DNA from: Pseudomonas sp. UBA4617
GTDB taxonomy: Bacteria; Pseudomonadota; Gammaproteobacteria; Pseudomonadales; Pseudomonadaceae
NCBI RefSeq assembly: GCF_002386445.1
Contig: NZ_DGIR01000027.1
Span: 186,001-250,000 of the forward strand
Direction: 5' to 3'
Length of the DNA: 64,000 nt
The notes below the pieces were generated by a model. The model had not been told where the DNA came from. It did not search any database and saw only the letters and a program-made list of their open reading frames with translations. The translations under genes and the position numbers were made by a program. Below, piece by piece: positions 35,754 to 44,848 of this stretch; the stretch's first letter is position 1, and the number at the start of each line of letters is the position of its first letter.

Positions 35754-37094
35754 ATGCAGATGACCCACCACGCCGAATTGATTCCTGCAGAGGCCCGCAA
35801 TCTGATCGACCTGGATGCCAGCCGCCCGGCACGCTGGGGCATATGGCTGGTCATCGCCGGCTTTGGCGGTTTCCTGCTATGGTCGTGCCTGGCGCCACTG
35901 GATGCCGGGGTGGTGGCCACGGGCACGGTGAAGGTCACCAGCAATCGCAAGGCGGTACAGCACCTGACCGGCGGCACGGTCGAGGCGATCCTGGTACGCG
36001 AAGGCGATGTGGTGAAGAAGGGCCAGGAGGTGGTTCGCCTCGATGCGCTGCGCGCGGTGGCCGAACAGGGTGCGGTCAGTGCCCAGTACATCGTCAGCAA
36101 AACCGTGGAAAACCGCCTGGAAGCCGAGCGCGACGGCCGTGACACGATCACCTTCGACCCCGCCCTGCTCAAGCACTATCAAAACGACCCGCGCCTGCTG
36201 GCGGCCATGGACCTGCAGCAACGGCTGCTGGACACCCGCCGCGCCGGACTGGCCGGTGAGCTGAGCATCCTCGAGGAAAACCTGGCCGCCACGGCGGTGC
36301 AGCTCAAGGGCCTGCAGCAGGTGTATGGCGCGCGCGCCTCGCAGATCGGTTTCCTCAACCAGGAACTGCAAGGCACCCGGGTGCTGGCCGCCGAAGGTTA
36401 TGTGCCACGCAACCGCCTGCTGGAGCTGGAACGCAACAATGCCGACCTGTCCGCCGGCCAGGCCGAAAACCTCAACAATATTGCCCGGGCACGCAGCCAG
36501 GCCACCGAGATCAAGCTGCGCATCCTGCAGCGCCAGCACGACTACCTGAAGGAAGTGGAGTCGCAACTGACCGACACCGCCAAGGAAAACACCACCTTGG
36601 CCGACCGCCTGCGGGCGCTGGACTATGAAGTGACCCACACCGTGATCCGCTCGCCGATCGATGGCATGGTCCAGGCCCTGAGCATCGCCACGGTCGGCGG
36701 CATCATCCAGGCTGGGGCCAGGATCATGGAAGTCGTGCCGCTCGACCAGCCGCTGCAGGTGGACGCGATGATCCCGGTACAGGCGATCGACAAGATGGTC
36801 CCCGGCCTGGATGTGGATATCGCCTTCCCTGCCTTCAACCATGCCCAGACGCCAAATATTCCAGGGCGGGTCAAGACCATTTCCGCCGACCGCCTGATGG
36901 ATGAAGAAAGCAAGCAGCCGTTCTACCTGGCTCAGGTGGAGGTGACGCAGGCCGGCATGGGCCTGCTGGGCAGCAACCACATCCGCCCCGGCATGCCGGC
37001 CACTGTCACCATCAAGACCGGTGAGCGCAACCTGCTCAGTTACCTGCTCAAGCCGATGCTCGAACGCATGGACGCCTCGTTCAAGGAGCAATGA
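35754..37094 (+). CDS. Type I secretion membrane fusion protein (HlyD/PrtE family)
   Basis: This 446-residue periplasmic adaptor links the ABC transporter to the outer-membrane channel. A single N-terminal membrane anchor (about residues 28-47, IWLVIAGFGGFLLWSCLAPL) is followed by a lipoyl half-motif (GGTVEAILVREGDVVKKGQ). A long coiled coil (about 150-300) comes next, then the second lipoyl half (VIRSPIDGMVQ) and a beta-barrel region with GRVKTISADRLMDEE near the C-terminus. GGAG precedes ATG 35754, 6 bp after the ABC gene. Confidence 0.93.
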   Translation: MQMTHHAELIPAEARNLIDLDASRPARWGIWLVIAGFGGFLLWSCLAPLDAGVVATGTVKVTSNRKAVQHLTGGTVEAILVREGDVVKKGQEVVRLDALRAVAEQGAVSAQYIVSKTVENRLEAERDGRDTITFDPALLKHYQNDPRLLAAMDLQQRLLDTRRAGLAGELSILEENLAATAVQLKGLQQVYGARASQIGFLNQELQGTRVLAAEGYVPRNRLLELERNNADLSAGQAENLNNIARARSQATEIKLRILQRQHDYLKEVESQLTDTAKENTTLADRLRALDYEVTHTVIRSPIDGMVQALSIATVGGIIQAGARIMEVVPLDQPLQVDAMIPVQAIDKMVPGLDVDIAFPAFNHAQTPNIPGRVKTISADRLMDEESKQPFYLAQVEVTQAGMGLLGSNHIRPGMPATVTIKTGERNLLSYLLKPMLERMDASFKEQ

Positions 37095-37095
37095 C

Positions 37096-38424
37096 ATGAA
37101 TCGCCCGTGCCTGATGTTGTGCCTGTTGGGGTTGTCCGTACAGGCCAGTGCCATGGACCTCAAGCAAGCCTGGGACCTGCTGCAGTACCAGGGTCCGATC
37201 TACCGCGCTGCGGTTCACGAGAAAGAGGCCGGCAGCGAAAACCGCGCCATCGGCCAGGCCGGCCTGCTCCCGCAGATCAATGCTGCGGGCTACTTCAACA
37301 AGGTCAATGGCAGCCAGCGGCAGAATGGCCGGGACAGCGACCTGGACTACGATTCCAAGGGCGCCAACGTGCGCCTGCGCCAACCGTTGTTCAACAAGCA
37401 GAAGATGGCCGAATACCGCCAGGGCCAGCAACGTGCCGAATACAGCGTTGCGGTGTTCGATGCCAAGAGCCAGGACGCCGCGGTACGCCTGGCCGATGCC
37501 TACTTCGACGTGCTGCTGGCCAGCGAAACCATCACTTTGGCCAAGGCCAAGCTGAACGCCTTCGAGGAGCAATTGGCGTCGGCGAAGCGGCGCATGGAGC
37601 TGGGTGCCGGCACCATCACTGACATCGACGAGTCGGTCGCCCGTCGCGACCTGGCCGAAGCCGACCTGATCGAAGCCCAGGACAACCTGGTCAATGCCCG
37701 GCGCAAGCTGGAGGAATACATTGGTGAAACGCCGCAGTCGCTGACCACCTTGCAGCCAGGCTTCAGCACCCCGCCGCTGATGCCGGGCAACTTGCAGGAC
37801 TGGCTGGTCAAGGCCCAGGCCGACAGCCCGCTGATTCATGCCCGTCGACACAACCATGCGCTGGCCGAGGAAGAAGTGAAACGCGCCCGCGCCGGGCACT
37901 GGCCGACCCTGGATTTCGTCGCGGGCTATACCGCCGGCAGCAGCCAGTCGATTTCCGAGCTTAACCAGCGCAACCATTACAGCTCGATCGGCCTGGAACT
38001 GAACATCCCGCTGTACAGCGGAGGTGGTACCAGCGCCCTGACCCGCCAGGCCAGCGCCAACAGCGCCAAGGCCCTGGATGAGCTGGACGCCACCCGCCAG
38101 GAGGTGATTTCCGGCACCACCCGGGAGTTCCGCGGCGTGCAGAGTGGCGCCTTGCGTATCCAGGCACTGGAAAAAGCCGTAGCCTCCAACGAACGCTCAC
38201 TGACCTCGACCCGCAAGGGCTTCAAGGAAGGCGGCACCAGCACCAACTCGGATGTACTCAACGCCGAAGAGTTGCTGTATGACGCCCGCCATGACCTGTT
38301 CGAGGCAAAGCTGAACTACCTGATGTCACGGCTGCGCCTGGCGTCGTCGGTGGGCAGCCTGGGCGATGACGACATCCAGCAGATCAACGACTACCTCGGG
38401 CCGGAGCTGGTGGTGAGCAACTGA
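37096..38424 (+). CDS. Type I secretion outer-membrane channel (TolC/PrtF family)
   Basis: This 442-residue protein has a signal peptide (MNRPCLMLCLLGLSVQASA). It has the two TolC-type repeats: helical QAGLLPQINAAGYF / LRQPLFNKQKMAEYRQG and ARAGHWPTLDFVAGYTAG / LELNIPLYSGGGTSALTRQA. It should form the trimeric outer-membrane duct of the exporter. AAGGAG precedes ATG 37096, one base after the stop of the adaptor gene, indicating tight co-translation. Confidence 0.93.
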   Translation: MNRPCLMLCLLGLSVQASAMDLKQAWDLLQYQGPIYRAAVHEKEAGSENRAIGQAGLLPQINAAGYFNKVNGSQRQNGRDSDLDYDSKGANVRLRQPLFNKQKMAEYRQGQQRAEYSVAVFDAKSQDAAVRLADAYFDVLLASETITLAKAKLNAFEEQLASAKRRMELGAGTITDIDESVARRDLAEADLIEAQDNLVNARRKLEEYIGETPQSLTTLQPGFSTPPLMPGNLQDWLVKAQADSPLIHARRHNHALAEEEVKRARAGHWPTLDFVAGYTAGSSQSISELNQRNHYSSIGLELNIPLYSGGGTSALTRQASANSAKALDELDATRQEVISGTTREFRGVQSGALRIQALEKAVASNERSLTSTRKGFKEGGTSTNSDVLNAEELLYDARHDLFEAKLNYLMSRLRLASSVGSLGDDDIQQINDYLGPELVVSN

Positions 38425-38447
38425 GTACCACCCGGTATTGCTGCCGC

Positions 38448-38664
38448 TTGCTGGATTTCGAGGCCTGCGGACTGGTCGGCACGGCGGTCACCGACCAAGC
38501 CATCCTGTTGGCCATCCTGGGCCGTCAACCCCAGCGTGTGCCGGACCGCGGCTGCGGTGAGGGCTGGTTGCTGCGCGCCGCGGGCGAGCGTGGCATCGAG
38601 GCGGCGGGTGTCGACGCCGAGCCGGCACTGCTGGACGCCGCGCGGGCTGCCGGCAGCGCTCAGA
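38448..38664 (+). pseudogene. Remnant of a class I SAM-dependent methyltransferase
   Basis: The plus-strand frame shows QAILLAILGRQPQRVPDRGC then GEGWLLRAAGERGIEAAGVD and AEPALLDAARAAG. This is the AdoMet-binding motif I region of a class I methyltransferase, where the usual VLDLGCGEGW has become VPDRGCGEGW. No start with a ribosome site, no N-terminal domain and no C-terminal half are present. Homology stops exactly where the convergent quiC1 gene ends (38660-38662). It is a decayed fragment left after a deletion or rearrangement between the exporter operon and quiC1. Confidence 0.7.
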
Positions 38665-40567
38665 GCACCGGCTTGCGCGCTACGCCACTGCGTGCCTTGG
38701 CCATGGCCGCCAGGCGCACCGCCACGTTGGCCGCACCATAGCCGGCATAGCCGCTCTTGCGCTGGATGATCTCGAAGAAAAAACGCTCCTCGAACGGTTC
38801 GGTGTACACGTGGAACAGCTCGCCACCCTGCGCATCACGGTCGTACAGCACGTTGTAGTACGCCAATTCGCTAAGGAACTCGTCGTCGAAATCGAAGCGC
38901 GCGGCCAGGTCGTCGTAGTAGTTCAGCGGTATCTCCAGCAGTGGCACCCCGGCCAGCTTGGCACGCGCCACTTCACGGAAGATGTCGTCGCAATCGAACG
39001 CGATGTGGTGTACGCCTGAACCACGGTAGCTGGACAGCGCATGGGCGATCGCGGTGTTGCGGTTTTCCGAAATGTTCAGCGGCAGGCGCAAGGTGCCGCA
39101 CTGGCTGCGCAGGGCGCGGCTCTTGACCAGGCCGTAGGGGTCGGGCAGCACCACTTCATCGTCGGCGGCGAAGTCGAACAGGGCCTTGTAGAACAGCACC
39201 CAGCTGTCCAGCGATTCAGCCGGCAGGGCCAGCGCCATGTGGTCGATGCGGCGCAGGCCACCGGTGGCGGTGGCGTTCTTGTCCAGGCTGAAGTCGGTGT
39301 CATACAGGGTCTGGCCGGCCGTACCCTGCTCCACCAGGTACAGCAGGCTGCCATCCGGCGCACGTACCGCCGGGACTTCGCATTCATTGGGGCCGACCAG
39401 GCCACGGAACGGCTGGCCACGCAAGGCAGTGGCCCGCTTCAGCGCCGCTTGCTGGTCCTTGACCCGCAGCGCAGTGGCGCACAGCGATGGGCCATGGGCC
39501 TCGAAGAAGTTGTGGCCGAAGGAATAGGGTTCGGCATTCAGGACGATATTGATATCGCCCTGGCGCAGCAGTTGCACCTCTTTGCTGCGGTGCTTGCCGG
39601 CTTCGGCAAAGCCCAGGCGCTTCAACCAGCTGCCCAGGCGCGCGCCAACGGCTTCGTCAACCGCGAATTCGAGAAACTCGACGCCGTCATAGCTGCTCGC
39701 CGCCGGTGGGGTGAACAGCACACCGGGTTCGATCGGCGTACCCTCCTGCTCCAGGTGCAGCCGGGTCTGTTCTTCAAGGTACAGCAGCGAGCGCAGGCCG
39801 TCGGCGGCATTCTGCCGCGGCGGTGCGGCGCGGAAACCGTCATTGAATATTTCCAGCGACAGCGGGCCACGGTAGCCGGTGGCAAGGATCGGTGCCAGGA
39901 AGCCGGCCATGTCCATCTCGCCCTGCCCCGGGAAACAGCGGAAGTGGCGGCTCCACTCCAGCACGTCCATGGCCAGGATCGGCGCATCGGCCATTTGCAC
40001 GAAGAAGATCTTGTCGCCGGGAATGTCGCGGATCGCCTGCGGGTCGCCCTTCAGTGACAGCGTGTGGAAGCTGTCGAGGATCACCCCGAGCGATGGGTGG
40101 TCGGCCTGGCGCACCAGGTTCCAGACTTGCTGGTAGGTATTGACATGGCGGCCCCAGGCCAGGGCTTCGTAACCAATGCGCAGGCCGCGTTTGCCGGCGT
40201 GCTCGGCCAGCAGGCGCAGGTCATCGACCAGCAATTGTTCTTCACCCAGGGCATCGGCCTGGACGTTGCTGCACACCAGCACCAGGTCGGTGCCCAACTC
40301 CTGCATCAGATCGAACTTGCGCTCGGCACGGTCGAGGTTTTTCTGCAGGCGTTCGCGGCGGCAGCCTTCAAAGTCGCGGAATGGCTGGAACAGGGTGATG
40401 GCAAGACCCGCATCGGCACACATCTGCCGCACCTGGCGCGGGCTGCCGGCGTAATAGAGCAAGTCGTTCTCGAAGATCTCGACGCCGTCAAAACCGGCGG
40501 CGGCGATGGCTTCGAGCTTTTCCGGCAGGGTGCCGCTCAAGGACACGGTGGCGATCGAACGCTGCAT
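38660..40567 (-). CDS. quiC1: 3-dehydroshikimate dehydratase QuiC1 (fused to a VOC/4-HPPD-like domain)
   Basis: This 635-residue enzyme converts 3-dehydroshikimate to protocatechuate, feeding quinate and shikimate into the beta-ketoadipate pathway. The N-terminal sugar-isomerase-like TIM barrel carries the metal ligands Glu134 (IGYEAL), Asp165 (VILDSFH), Gln191 (FFVQMAD) and Glu239 (LSLEIFND). From about residue 290 a hydroxyphenylpyruvate-dioxygenase-like two-part VOC region follows (RIDHMALALP, GVHHIAFDCDDIF, FFFEIIQR). Length and residues match P. putida QuiC1 as I recall it. ATG 40567 starts the barrel. It is divergent from a ShiA-like permease. Confidence 0.95.
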   Translation of the reverse strand: MQRSIATVSLSGTLPEKLEAIAAAGFDGVEIFENDLLYYAGSPRQVRQMCADAGLAITLFQPFRDFEGCRRERLQKNLDRAERKFDLMQELGTDLVLVCSNVQADALGEEQLLVDDLRLLAEHAGKRGLRIGYEALAWGRHVNTYQQVWNLVRQADHPSLGVILDSFHTLSLKGDPQAIRDIPGDKIFFVQMADAPILAMDVLEWSRHFRCFPGQGEMDMAGFLAPILATGYRGPLSLEIFNDGFRAAPPRQNAADGLRSLLYLEEQTRLHLEQEGTPIEPGVLFTPPAASSYDGVEFLEFAVDEAVGARLGSWLKRLGFAEAGKHRSKEVQLLRQGDINIVLNAEPYSFGHNFFEAHGPSLCATALRVKDQQAALKRATALRGQPFRGLVGPNECEVPAVRAPDGSLLYLVEQGTAGQTLYDTDFSLDKNATATGGLRRIDHMALALPAESLDSWVLFYKALFDFAADDEVVLPDPYGLVKSRALRSQCGTLRLPLNISENRNTAIAHALSSYRGSGVHHIAFDCDDIFREVARAKLAGVPLLEIPLNYYDDLAARFDFDDEFLSELAYYNVLYDRDAQGGELFHVYTEPFEERFFFEIIQRKSGYAGYGAANVAVRLAAMAKARSGVARKPVL

Positions 40568-40701
40568 GGCGGGAGTTCCTTGTTGTTGGAGGCTGACGGT
40601 GCCAGGCGGAGGAAAACCAGCGGTCACCGTTTCTGGCACGATCGATTATTCGCAGGTAGCGTCGGCGCTTCAATCTCTTTGTACGGAATGGTTAGTTTTG
40701 C

Positions 40702-40716
40702 GTTCGATTACCGCAC
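40702..40716. promoter_or_regulatory. PcaR-like (IclR-family) operator
   Basis: GTTCGATTACCGCAC matches the P. putida PcaR box GTTCGATAATCGCAC, recalled from the literature, at 13 of 15 positions. It lies midway in the 288-bp gap between quiC1 and the permease, 135-140 bp from each start. A related sequence ATCGATTATTCGCAG is at 40641-40654. PcaR or a related IclR regulator would link quinate/shikimate uptake to protocatechuate catabolism. Confidence 0.55.
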
Positions 40717-40855
40717 AAAACCCGTTTTGACGAATTGCTACACCGCTGGCCCGTGGTCAACATGAACCACAACGCAGGCCCACCGACCGCTGCCCCCTGC
40801 CCTTGCGAAAGCGATGGCCGAACCTGCGCAAACAACAATAACAACGGAGACAACG

Positions 40856-42229
40856 ATGGCTCACTCCAGCTCGCAAGCGAAAAAAGCGACCGCCAGTGGA
40901 TGGATAGGCTCGGCACTCGAGTACTACGACTTTTTCATCTACGCCCAGGCCGCCGCGCTGATTTTCCCGCAGATATTCTTCCCCAACACTGACCCGAAAA
41001 TGGCCATCATTGCCTCGCTGGCCACCTACGGTGTCGGCTACCTGGCGCGCCCGGTCGGTGCCTTCGTACTCGGCCACTGGGGTGACACACGCGGGCGCAA
41101 GAACGTACTGCTGCTGTGCATGTTCCTGATGGGCCTGTCGACCATGGCCGTGGGCCTGCTACCTACCTACCACGACATCGGTTACCTCGCCCCCGCCTTG
41201 CTGGTGGTATTGCGCCTGATCCAGGGCTTTGCCGTGGCCGGCGAAATCTCCGGCGCCAGTTCCATGATCATGGAGCATGCGCCGTTCGGGCGAAGAGGCT
41301 ATTACGCCAGTTTCACCCTGCAGGGTGTCCAGGCCGGCCAGGTCCTGGCAGCAGCGGTGTTCCTGCCACTGGCCTACTTCATGCCGAGTGAAGCCTTCAG
41401 TGAATGGGGCTGGCGCATTCCGTTCCTGATGAGCGCCTTGGTGCTGGTGGCCGGCTTCATCATCCGCAAGGAAGTGCACGAGACCCCGGCGTTCGTGAAG
41501 GAAGAGAAACAGGACAAGGTCGCCAAGTCGCCAATCCGCGAAGCCTTCCGCCACAGCTGGAAACACATGGTGCTGGTGATGTTCATGGCCCTGATGAACG
41601 TCATCCCGGTGGTGGCCACCATCTTCGGTGCCGCCTACGCAGTGCAGCCGGCCTATGGCATCGGCTTCGACAAGAGCGTGTACCTGTGGATCCCGGTGGT
41701 CGGCAACATCGTCGCGGTGCTGGTGATTCCGTTCGTTGGCAACCTCTCCGACAAGATCGGCCGCCGCCCGACCATGATCGCAGGCTGCCTGGGCTCGGGC
41801 CTGCTGGCCTTCGTCTACCTGTATGCAATCAGCATCCACAACGTACCGCTGGCGTTCGCTACCTCGGTCGTCATGTGGGGCATGGTCTACCAGGGTTACA
41901 ACGCGGTGTTCCCCAGCTTCTACCCGGAGCTGTTCCAGACCCGCTACCGCGTGTCGGCCATGGCCATCGCCCAGAATATCGGCACCATGCTGACCGCCAT
42001 GCTGCCGGCGCTGTTCGCCCTGGTCGCCCCGCCCGGCTCGGACAACATCCCGCTGGTGATCGGTGGCCTGGCGTTCTTCATCACCTGCGTGTGCGCCCTG
42101 GCGGCCTACATTGCCCCGGAAACCCATCGCTTGGCGATGGAAGACCTGGGTAACCCGCAGGCCAAGCCGATGGAAAAAGAAGCGTATGAAGCCAGCCGCA
42201 AAGGCAGCCTGCAGGCAGTGAGCCACTGA
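40856..42229 (+). CDS. MHS-family permease, ShiA-like (probable shikimate/quinate/dehydroshikimate uptake)
   Basis: This 457-residue, 12-helix inner-membrane transporter has the MHS start motif GSALEYYDFFIYAQAAALIF, GHWGDTRGRKNVL in loop 2-3, RLIQGFAVAGEISGA in helix 4 and NLSDKIGRRPTMIAG in loop 8-9. It resembles E. coli ShiA. The substrate is inferred from divergent pairing with quiC1. ATG 40856 follows GGAGA at 9 bp. A strong hairpin (42236-42262) ends the transcript. Confidence 0.85.
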   Translation: MAHSSSQAKKATASGWIGSALEYYDFFIYAQAAALIFPQIFFPNTDPKMAIIASLATYGVGYLARPVGAFVLGHWGDTRGRKNVLLLCMFLMGLSTMAVGLLPTYHDIGYLAPALLVVLRLIQGFAVAGEISGASSMIMEHAPFGRRGYYASFTLQGVQAGQVLAAAVFLPLAYFMPSEAFSEWGWRIPFLMSALVLVAGFIIRKEVHETPAFVKEEKQDKVAKSPIREAFRHSWKHMVLVMFMALMNVIPVVATIFGAAYAVQPAYGIGFDKSVYLWIPVVGNIVAVLVIPFVGNLSDKIGRRPTMIAGCLGSGLLAFVYLYAISIHNVPLAFATSVVMWGMVYQGYNAVFPSFYPELFQTRYRVSAMAIAQNIGTMLTAMLPALFALVAPPGSDNIPLVIGGLAFFITCVCALAAYIAPETHRLAMEDLGNPQAKPMEKEAYEASRKGSLQAVSH

Positions 42230-42235
42230 TGCATT

Positions 42236-42262
42236 GCCGGGGGGCGCTTTGCGCCCCCCGGC
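42236..42262. terminator. Strong bidirectional hairpin terminator
   Basis: GCCGGGGGGCGC (42236-42247) and GCGCCCCCCGGC (42251-42262) form a perfect 12-bp stem with a 3-nt loop, followed by GATTTC. It sits 6 bp after the permease stop and just before the stop of the convergent decarboxylase, so it can serve both. Confidence 0.75.
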
Positions 42263-42266
42263 GATT

Positions 42267-43679
42267 TCAACCTTCGGCCACCGCCTGCAACCGCTGCCAC
42301 AACCGCTCGACATCCGCCCGCTCGGTCGGCAGCGCCCCGATCGACACCCGCACCATCCAGCGCCCGTCCAGCGTCGCCGGCGTCACATAGGCATCCCCGG
42401 AAGCATTCAGCCGCTCGGCCCAACCCTTGGTATGCGCATCCAGCGCCTCGCCTTCCAGCCCCGCCGGCCGATGGCGAATGCACAAGGTCTGCAACGGCAC
42501 GGGCGCCAGCACTTCCCAATTCGCCGCCGCATTGACCTGCGCAGCCAGCCACTGGGCATTGTCCAGGTCACGGCGCAACCGCGTCTGCAACGCTTCAACG
42601 CCCTCGCTACGCAACATGAACCACAGCTTAAGCGCGCGGAACCGCCGCCCCAGCGGGATGCCCCAGTCACGCAGGTTCTTCACCTCGCCATCCACCGCCG
42701 ACTGCAGGTAGCTGGGGTTGGTGCTCATCACCCGTATCAGGTGCTGCGGGTCGCGCACGTAGTAGATCGAGCAATCGAAGGCGACGCCCAGCCACTTGTG
42801 CGCATTGACCACCACCGAGTCGGCCAGCTCGATGCCATCCCACATCCAGCGGCATTCCGGCAGGATCATCGCCGAGCCGGCCATTGCCGAATCCACATGC
42901 AGCCACAGGCCATGGGCCTGGGCGATTTCGCCGATCAGGCGCAGCGGGTCGAGGGCCGTGGTGGCGGTGGTGCCGGTAGTGGCTACCACGGCGCAGGGCT
43001 GGTTACCGGCGGCCAGGTCGTGTTCGATGGCCGCCTGCAGTGCTTGCGGGCGCAAGGCGTAGTGTTCGTCGGTCGGAATCAGGCGGATGTTGTCGCGGCC
43101 AAAACCGGCCAGCAGCGCCGCCTTGTCCACCGAGCTGTGGGCATGGGCACTGACGTAGACGACCAGCGGCCTGGTCTGGGCTTGCAGGCCACCACGCACC
43201 AGGGCGTAGTCGCTGGCGCGTTCACGGGCACAGATCAGCGCCACCAGGGTGCTGGTCGACGCGGTATCCTGAATTACCCCGCTCCACTGGTCGGACAGGC
43301 CGAGCAGCTGGCGCAGCCAGTCGAGGGTGGTTTCCTCCAGCTCGCTCAGGGCCGGGCTGGACTGCCAGGACAGGCCAAGCACGCCCAGGCCGGTGCTGAG
43401 AAAGTCGCCGAGCACCGATGACAGGGTACCGTTGGAAGGAAAGTAGCCGTAGAAATCCGGGTGCTGCCAGTGGGACAGGCCGGGCACCACCAACTGGTTG
43501 ACGTCGTCGATGATCGCTTCGAAGGGTTCGCCTTGCTGCGGGGCGCTGCCGGGCAAGGCGGCCTTCAGGTAACCGGGCTCGACCTGGGCCATGACCGGGC
43601 GTTCGCCGACGGTCTGGCGGTAGTCGGCGATCAGGTCGATCAGTTGGTGGCCGTACTGGCGGAATTGTTCGGGGGTCAC
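42267..43679 (-). CDS. ddc: PLP-dependent aromatic L-amino acid decarboxylase (L-DOPA decarboxylase type)
   Basis: This 470-residue group II decarboxylase is eukaryote-like. The PLP lysine is Lys295 in VNAHKWLGV; the N-terminal HWQHPDFYGYFPSNGTLSSVL and the active-site VDSAMAGSAMILPE are diagnostic. The P. putida KT2440 homologue is reported to be specific for L-DOPA, giving dopamine. The start is GTG 43679 with AGGAGC 7 bp upstream. It is followed by the shared terminator and preceded by a REP pair, so it is probably monocistronic. The LysR gene upstream on the same strand is a candidate regulator. Confidence 0.92.
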   Translation of the reverse strand: MTPEQFRQYGHQLIDLIADYRQTVGERPVMAQVEPGYLKAALPGSAPQQGEPFEAIIDDVNQLVVPGLSHWQHPDFYGYFPSNGTLSSVLGDFLSTGLGVLGLSWQSSPALSELEETTLDWLRQLLGLSDQWSGVIQDTASTSTLVALICARERASDYALVRGGLQAQTRPLVVYVSAHAHSSVDKAALLAGFGRDNIRLIPTDEHYALRPQALQAAIEHDLAAGNQPCAVVATTGTTATTALDPLRLIGEIAQAHGLWLHVDSAMAGSAMILPECRWMWDGIELADSVVVNAHKWLGVAFDCSIYYVRDPQHLIRVMSTNPSYLQSAVDGEVKNLRDWGIPLGRRFRALKLWFMLRSEGVEALQTRLRRDLDNAQWLAAQVNAAANWEVLAPVPLQTLCIRHRPAGLEGEALDAHTKGWAERLNASGDAYVTPATLDGRWMVRVSIGALPTERADVERLWQRLQAVAEG

Positions 43680-43714
43680 GTGGGGGCTCCTGTGGGTGGG
43701 TCGGTGCCTGTACT

Positions 43715-43788
43715 GGCCTCTTCGCGGGTAAACCCGCTCCTACAGGTACTGCATCGTTTGTAGGAGTGGGTCTACCCGCGAAGAGGCC
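43715..43788. repeat. Inverted pair of P. putida REP elements
   Basis: GGCCTCTTCGCGGGTAAACC (and CGCTCCTACA, 43715-43744) is mirrored by TGTAGGAGTG and GGTCTACCCGCGAAGAGGCC (43759-43788) around a 14-bp spacer. Both copies match the species-typical 35-bp REP. They lie between ddc and the LysR gene and could fold into one long hairpin. Confidence 0.88.
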
Positions 43789-43860
43789 GCTACAGGCAGC
43801 ACAATGGCCCTAGTCTAGGCACCTGTCCCGAAGTGAATAACCCCGCCTTGCGCATACCTG

Positions 43861-44805
43861 CTATGGCAAACCCGCATGCCCGCCCTGCACACCGAACTGC
43901 GACTGGCGCCACAACTCGAACACCCGGTTGCGCAGCCAGCGATGCTCTGCCGAAGCCTGCAGGCGCTGGTGCCACACCACCCAGTAGCGCTGGCTGTGGT
44001 CGATGAAGCCCAGCGGCCGCCAGGCCAGCGGATGCAGGCGGCACAGCTGCCGGGCGATGTGTTCCGGCACGGTGGCCAGCGCCTGGCTGTTGGCGATCAC
44101 CTGCACGGTGGCGGAAAAGAACGGCACTTCCAGGCTGACCCGCCGCTGCAGCCCTTGGGCGCGCAGGTGGCGGTCGATGAAACTGTCCTTGTCGCCACCG
44201 CCGGAAATTCGCACATGCTTGTGCGCCAGGTAGTCGGCCTGGCTGAGCGCGCCGCAGGCGGCCAGCGGGTGGTCGTGGCGCATCAGGCACACCGCGCGGT
44301 CCTCGCCAAGCAGGCGACCGTGCAGGTTGGGCGGCGACTCGTCGAACAAGGTGGTGGCCAGGTCGATCTCGCCACTGGCCAGCAAGGCGTACTGGCCGGC
44401 TTGCCATGTCCGGTATTCCAGCGATACGCCCGGGGCTTCGCGCTCCAGCGCCGCCACCAGCAGCGGCAGCATGTGATCGGCCACGTAGTCCGAAGCGGCC
44501 AGGCAGAAGCGCCGCTCGCAACGCGCCGGGTCGAACACTGCGGGCTGGCGCAGGGCGTGCAGCTCTTCGAGTATCTGGCGCAAAGGTTCGACCAGCGCTT
44601 CGGCGTGCTCGCTGAGCACGTAGCCACGGCCCTGGCGAACCAGCAAAGGGTCGTCGAAGGCTTCGCGCAGGTGGGCCAGCTGGCGGCTCAGGGCGGACTG
44701 GCTGACGCCCAGGCGCTTGGCGGCGTGGCTGAGGTTCTTCAGCTGCAACAGGTGGTCGAGGGTACGCAGGTGGGCGAGGCTGAGGGAGGCGAAGGTGGGG
44801 TTCAT
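43861..44805 (-). CDS. LysR-family transcriptional regulator
   Basis: This 314-residue protein has an N-terminal winged HTH (LRTLDHLLQLKNLSHAAKRL, then VSQSALSRQLAHLREAFDDP). An effector domain beginning RRFCLAASDYVADHMLPLLV follows, as in the NodD/LinR-type subgroup. CTGGAG lies upstream of ATG 44805. It lies on the same strand as, and upstream of, ddc, separated by a REP pair, so any regulatory link to the decarboxylase is only suggested by position. Confidence 0.87.
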   Translation of the reverse strand: MNPTFASLSLAHLRTLDHLLQLKNLSHAAKRLGVSQSALSRQLAHLREAFDDPLLVRQGRGYVLSEHAEALVEPLRQILEELHALRQPAVFDPARCERRFCLAASDYVADHMLPLLVAALEREAPGVSLEYRTWQAGQYALLASGEIDLATTLFDESPPNLHGRLLGEDRAVCLMRHDHPLAACGALSQADYLAHKHVRISGGGDKDSFIDRHLRAQGLQRRVSLEVPFFSATVQVIANSQALATVPEHIARQLCRLHPLAWRPLGFIDHSQRYWVVWHQRLQASAEHRWLRNRVFELWRQSQFGVQGGHAGLP

Positions 44806-44848
44806 CGGGTTCGGCTCCAGACTGCGGGCAAGGGCCTTGCCCTCGTTT

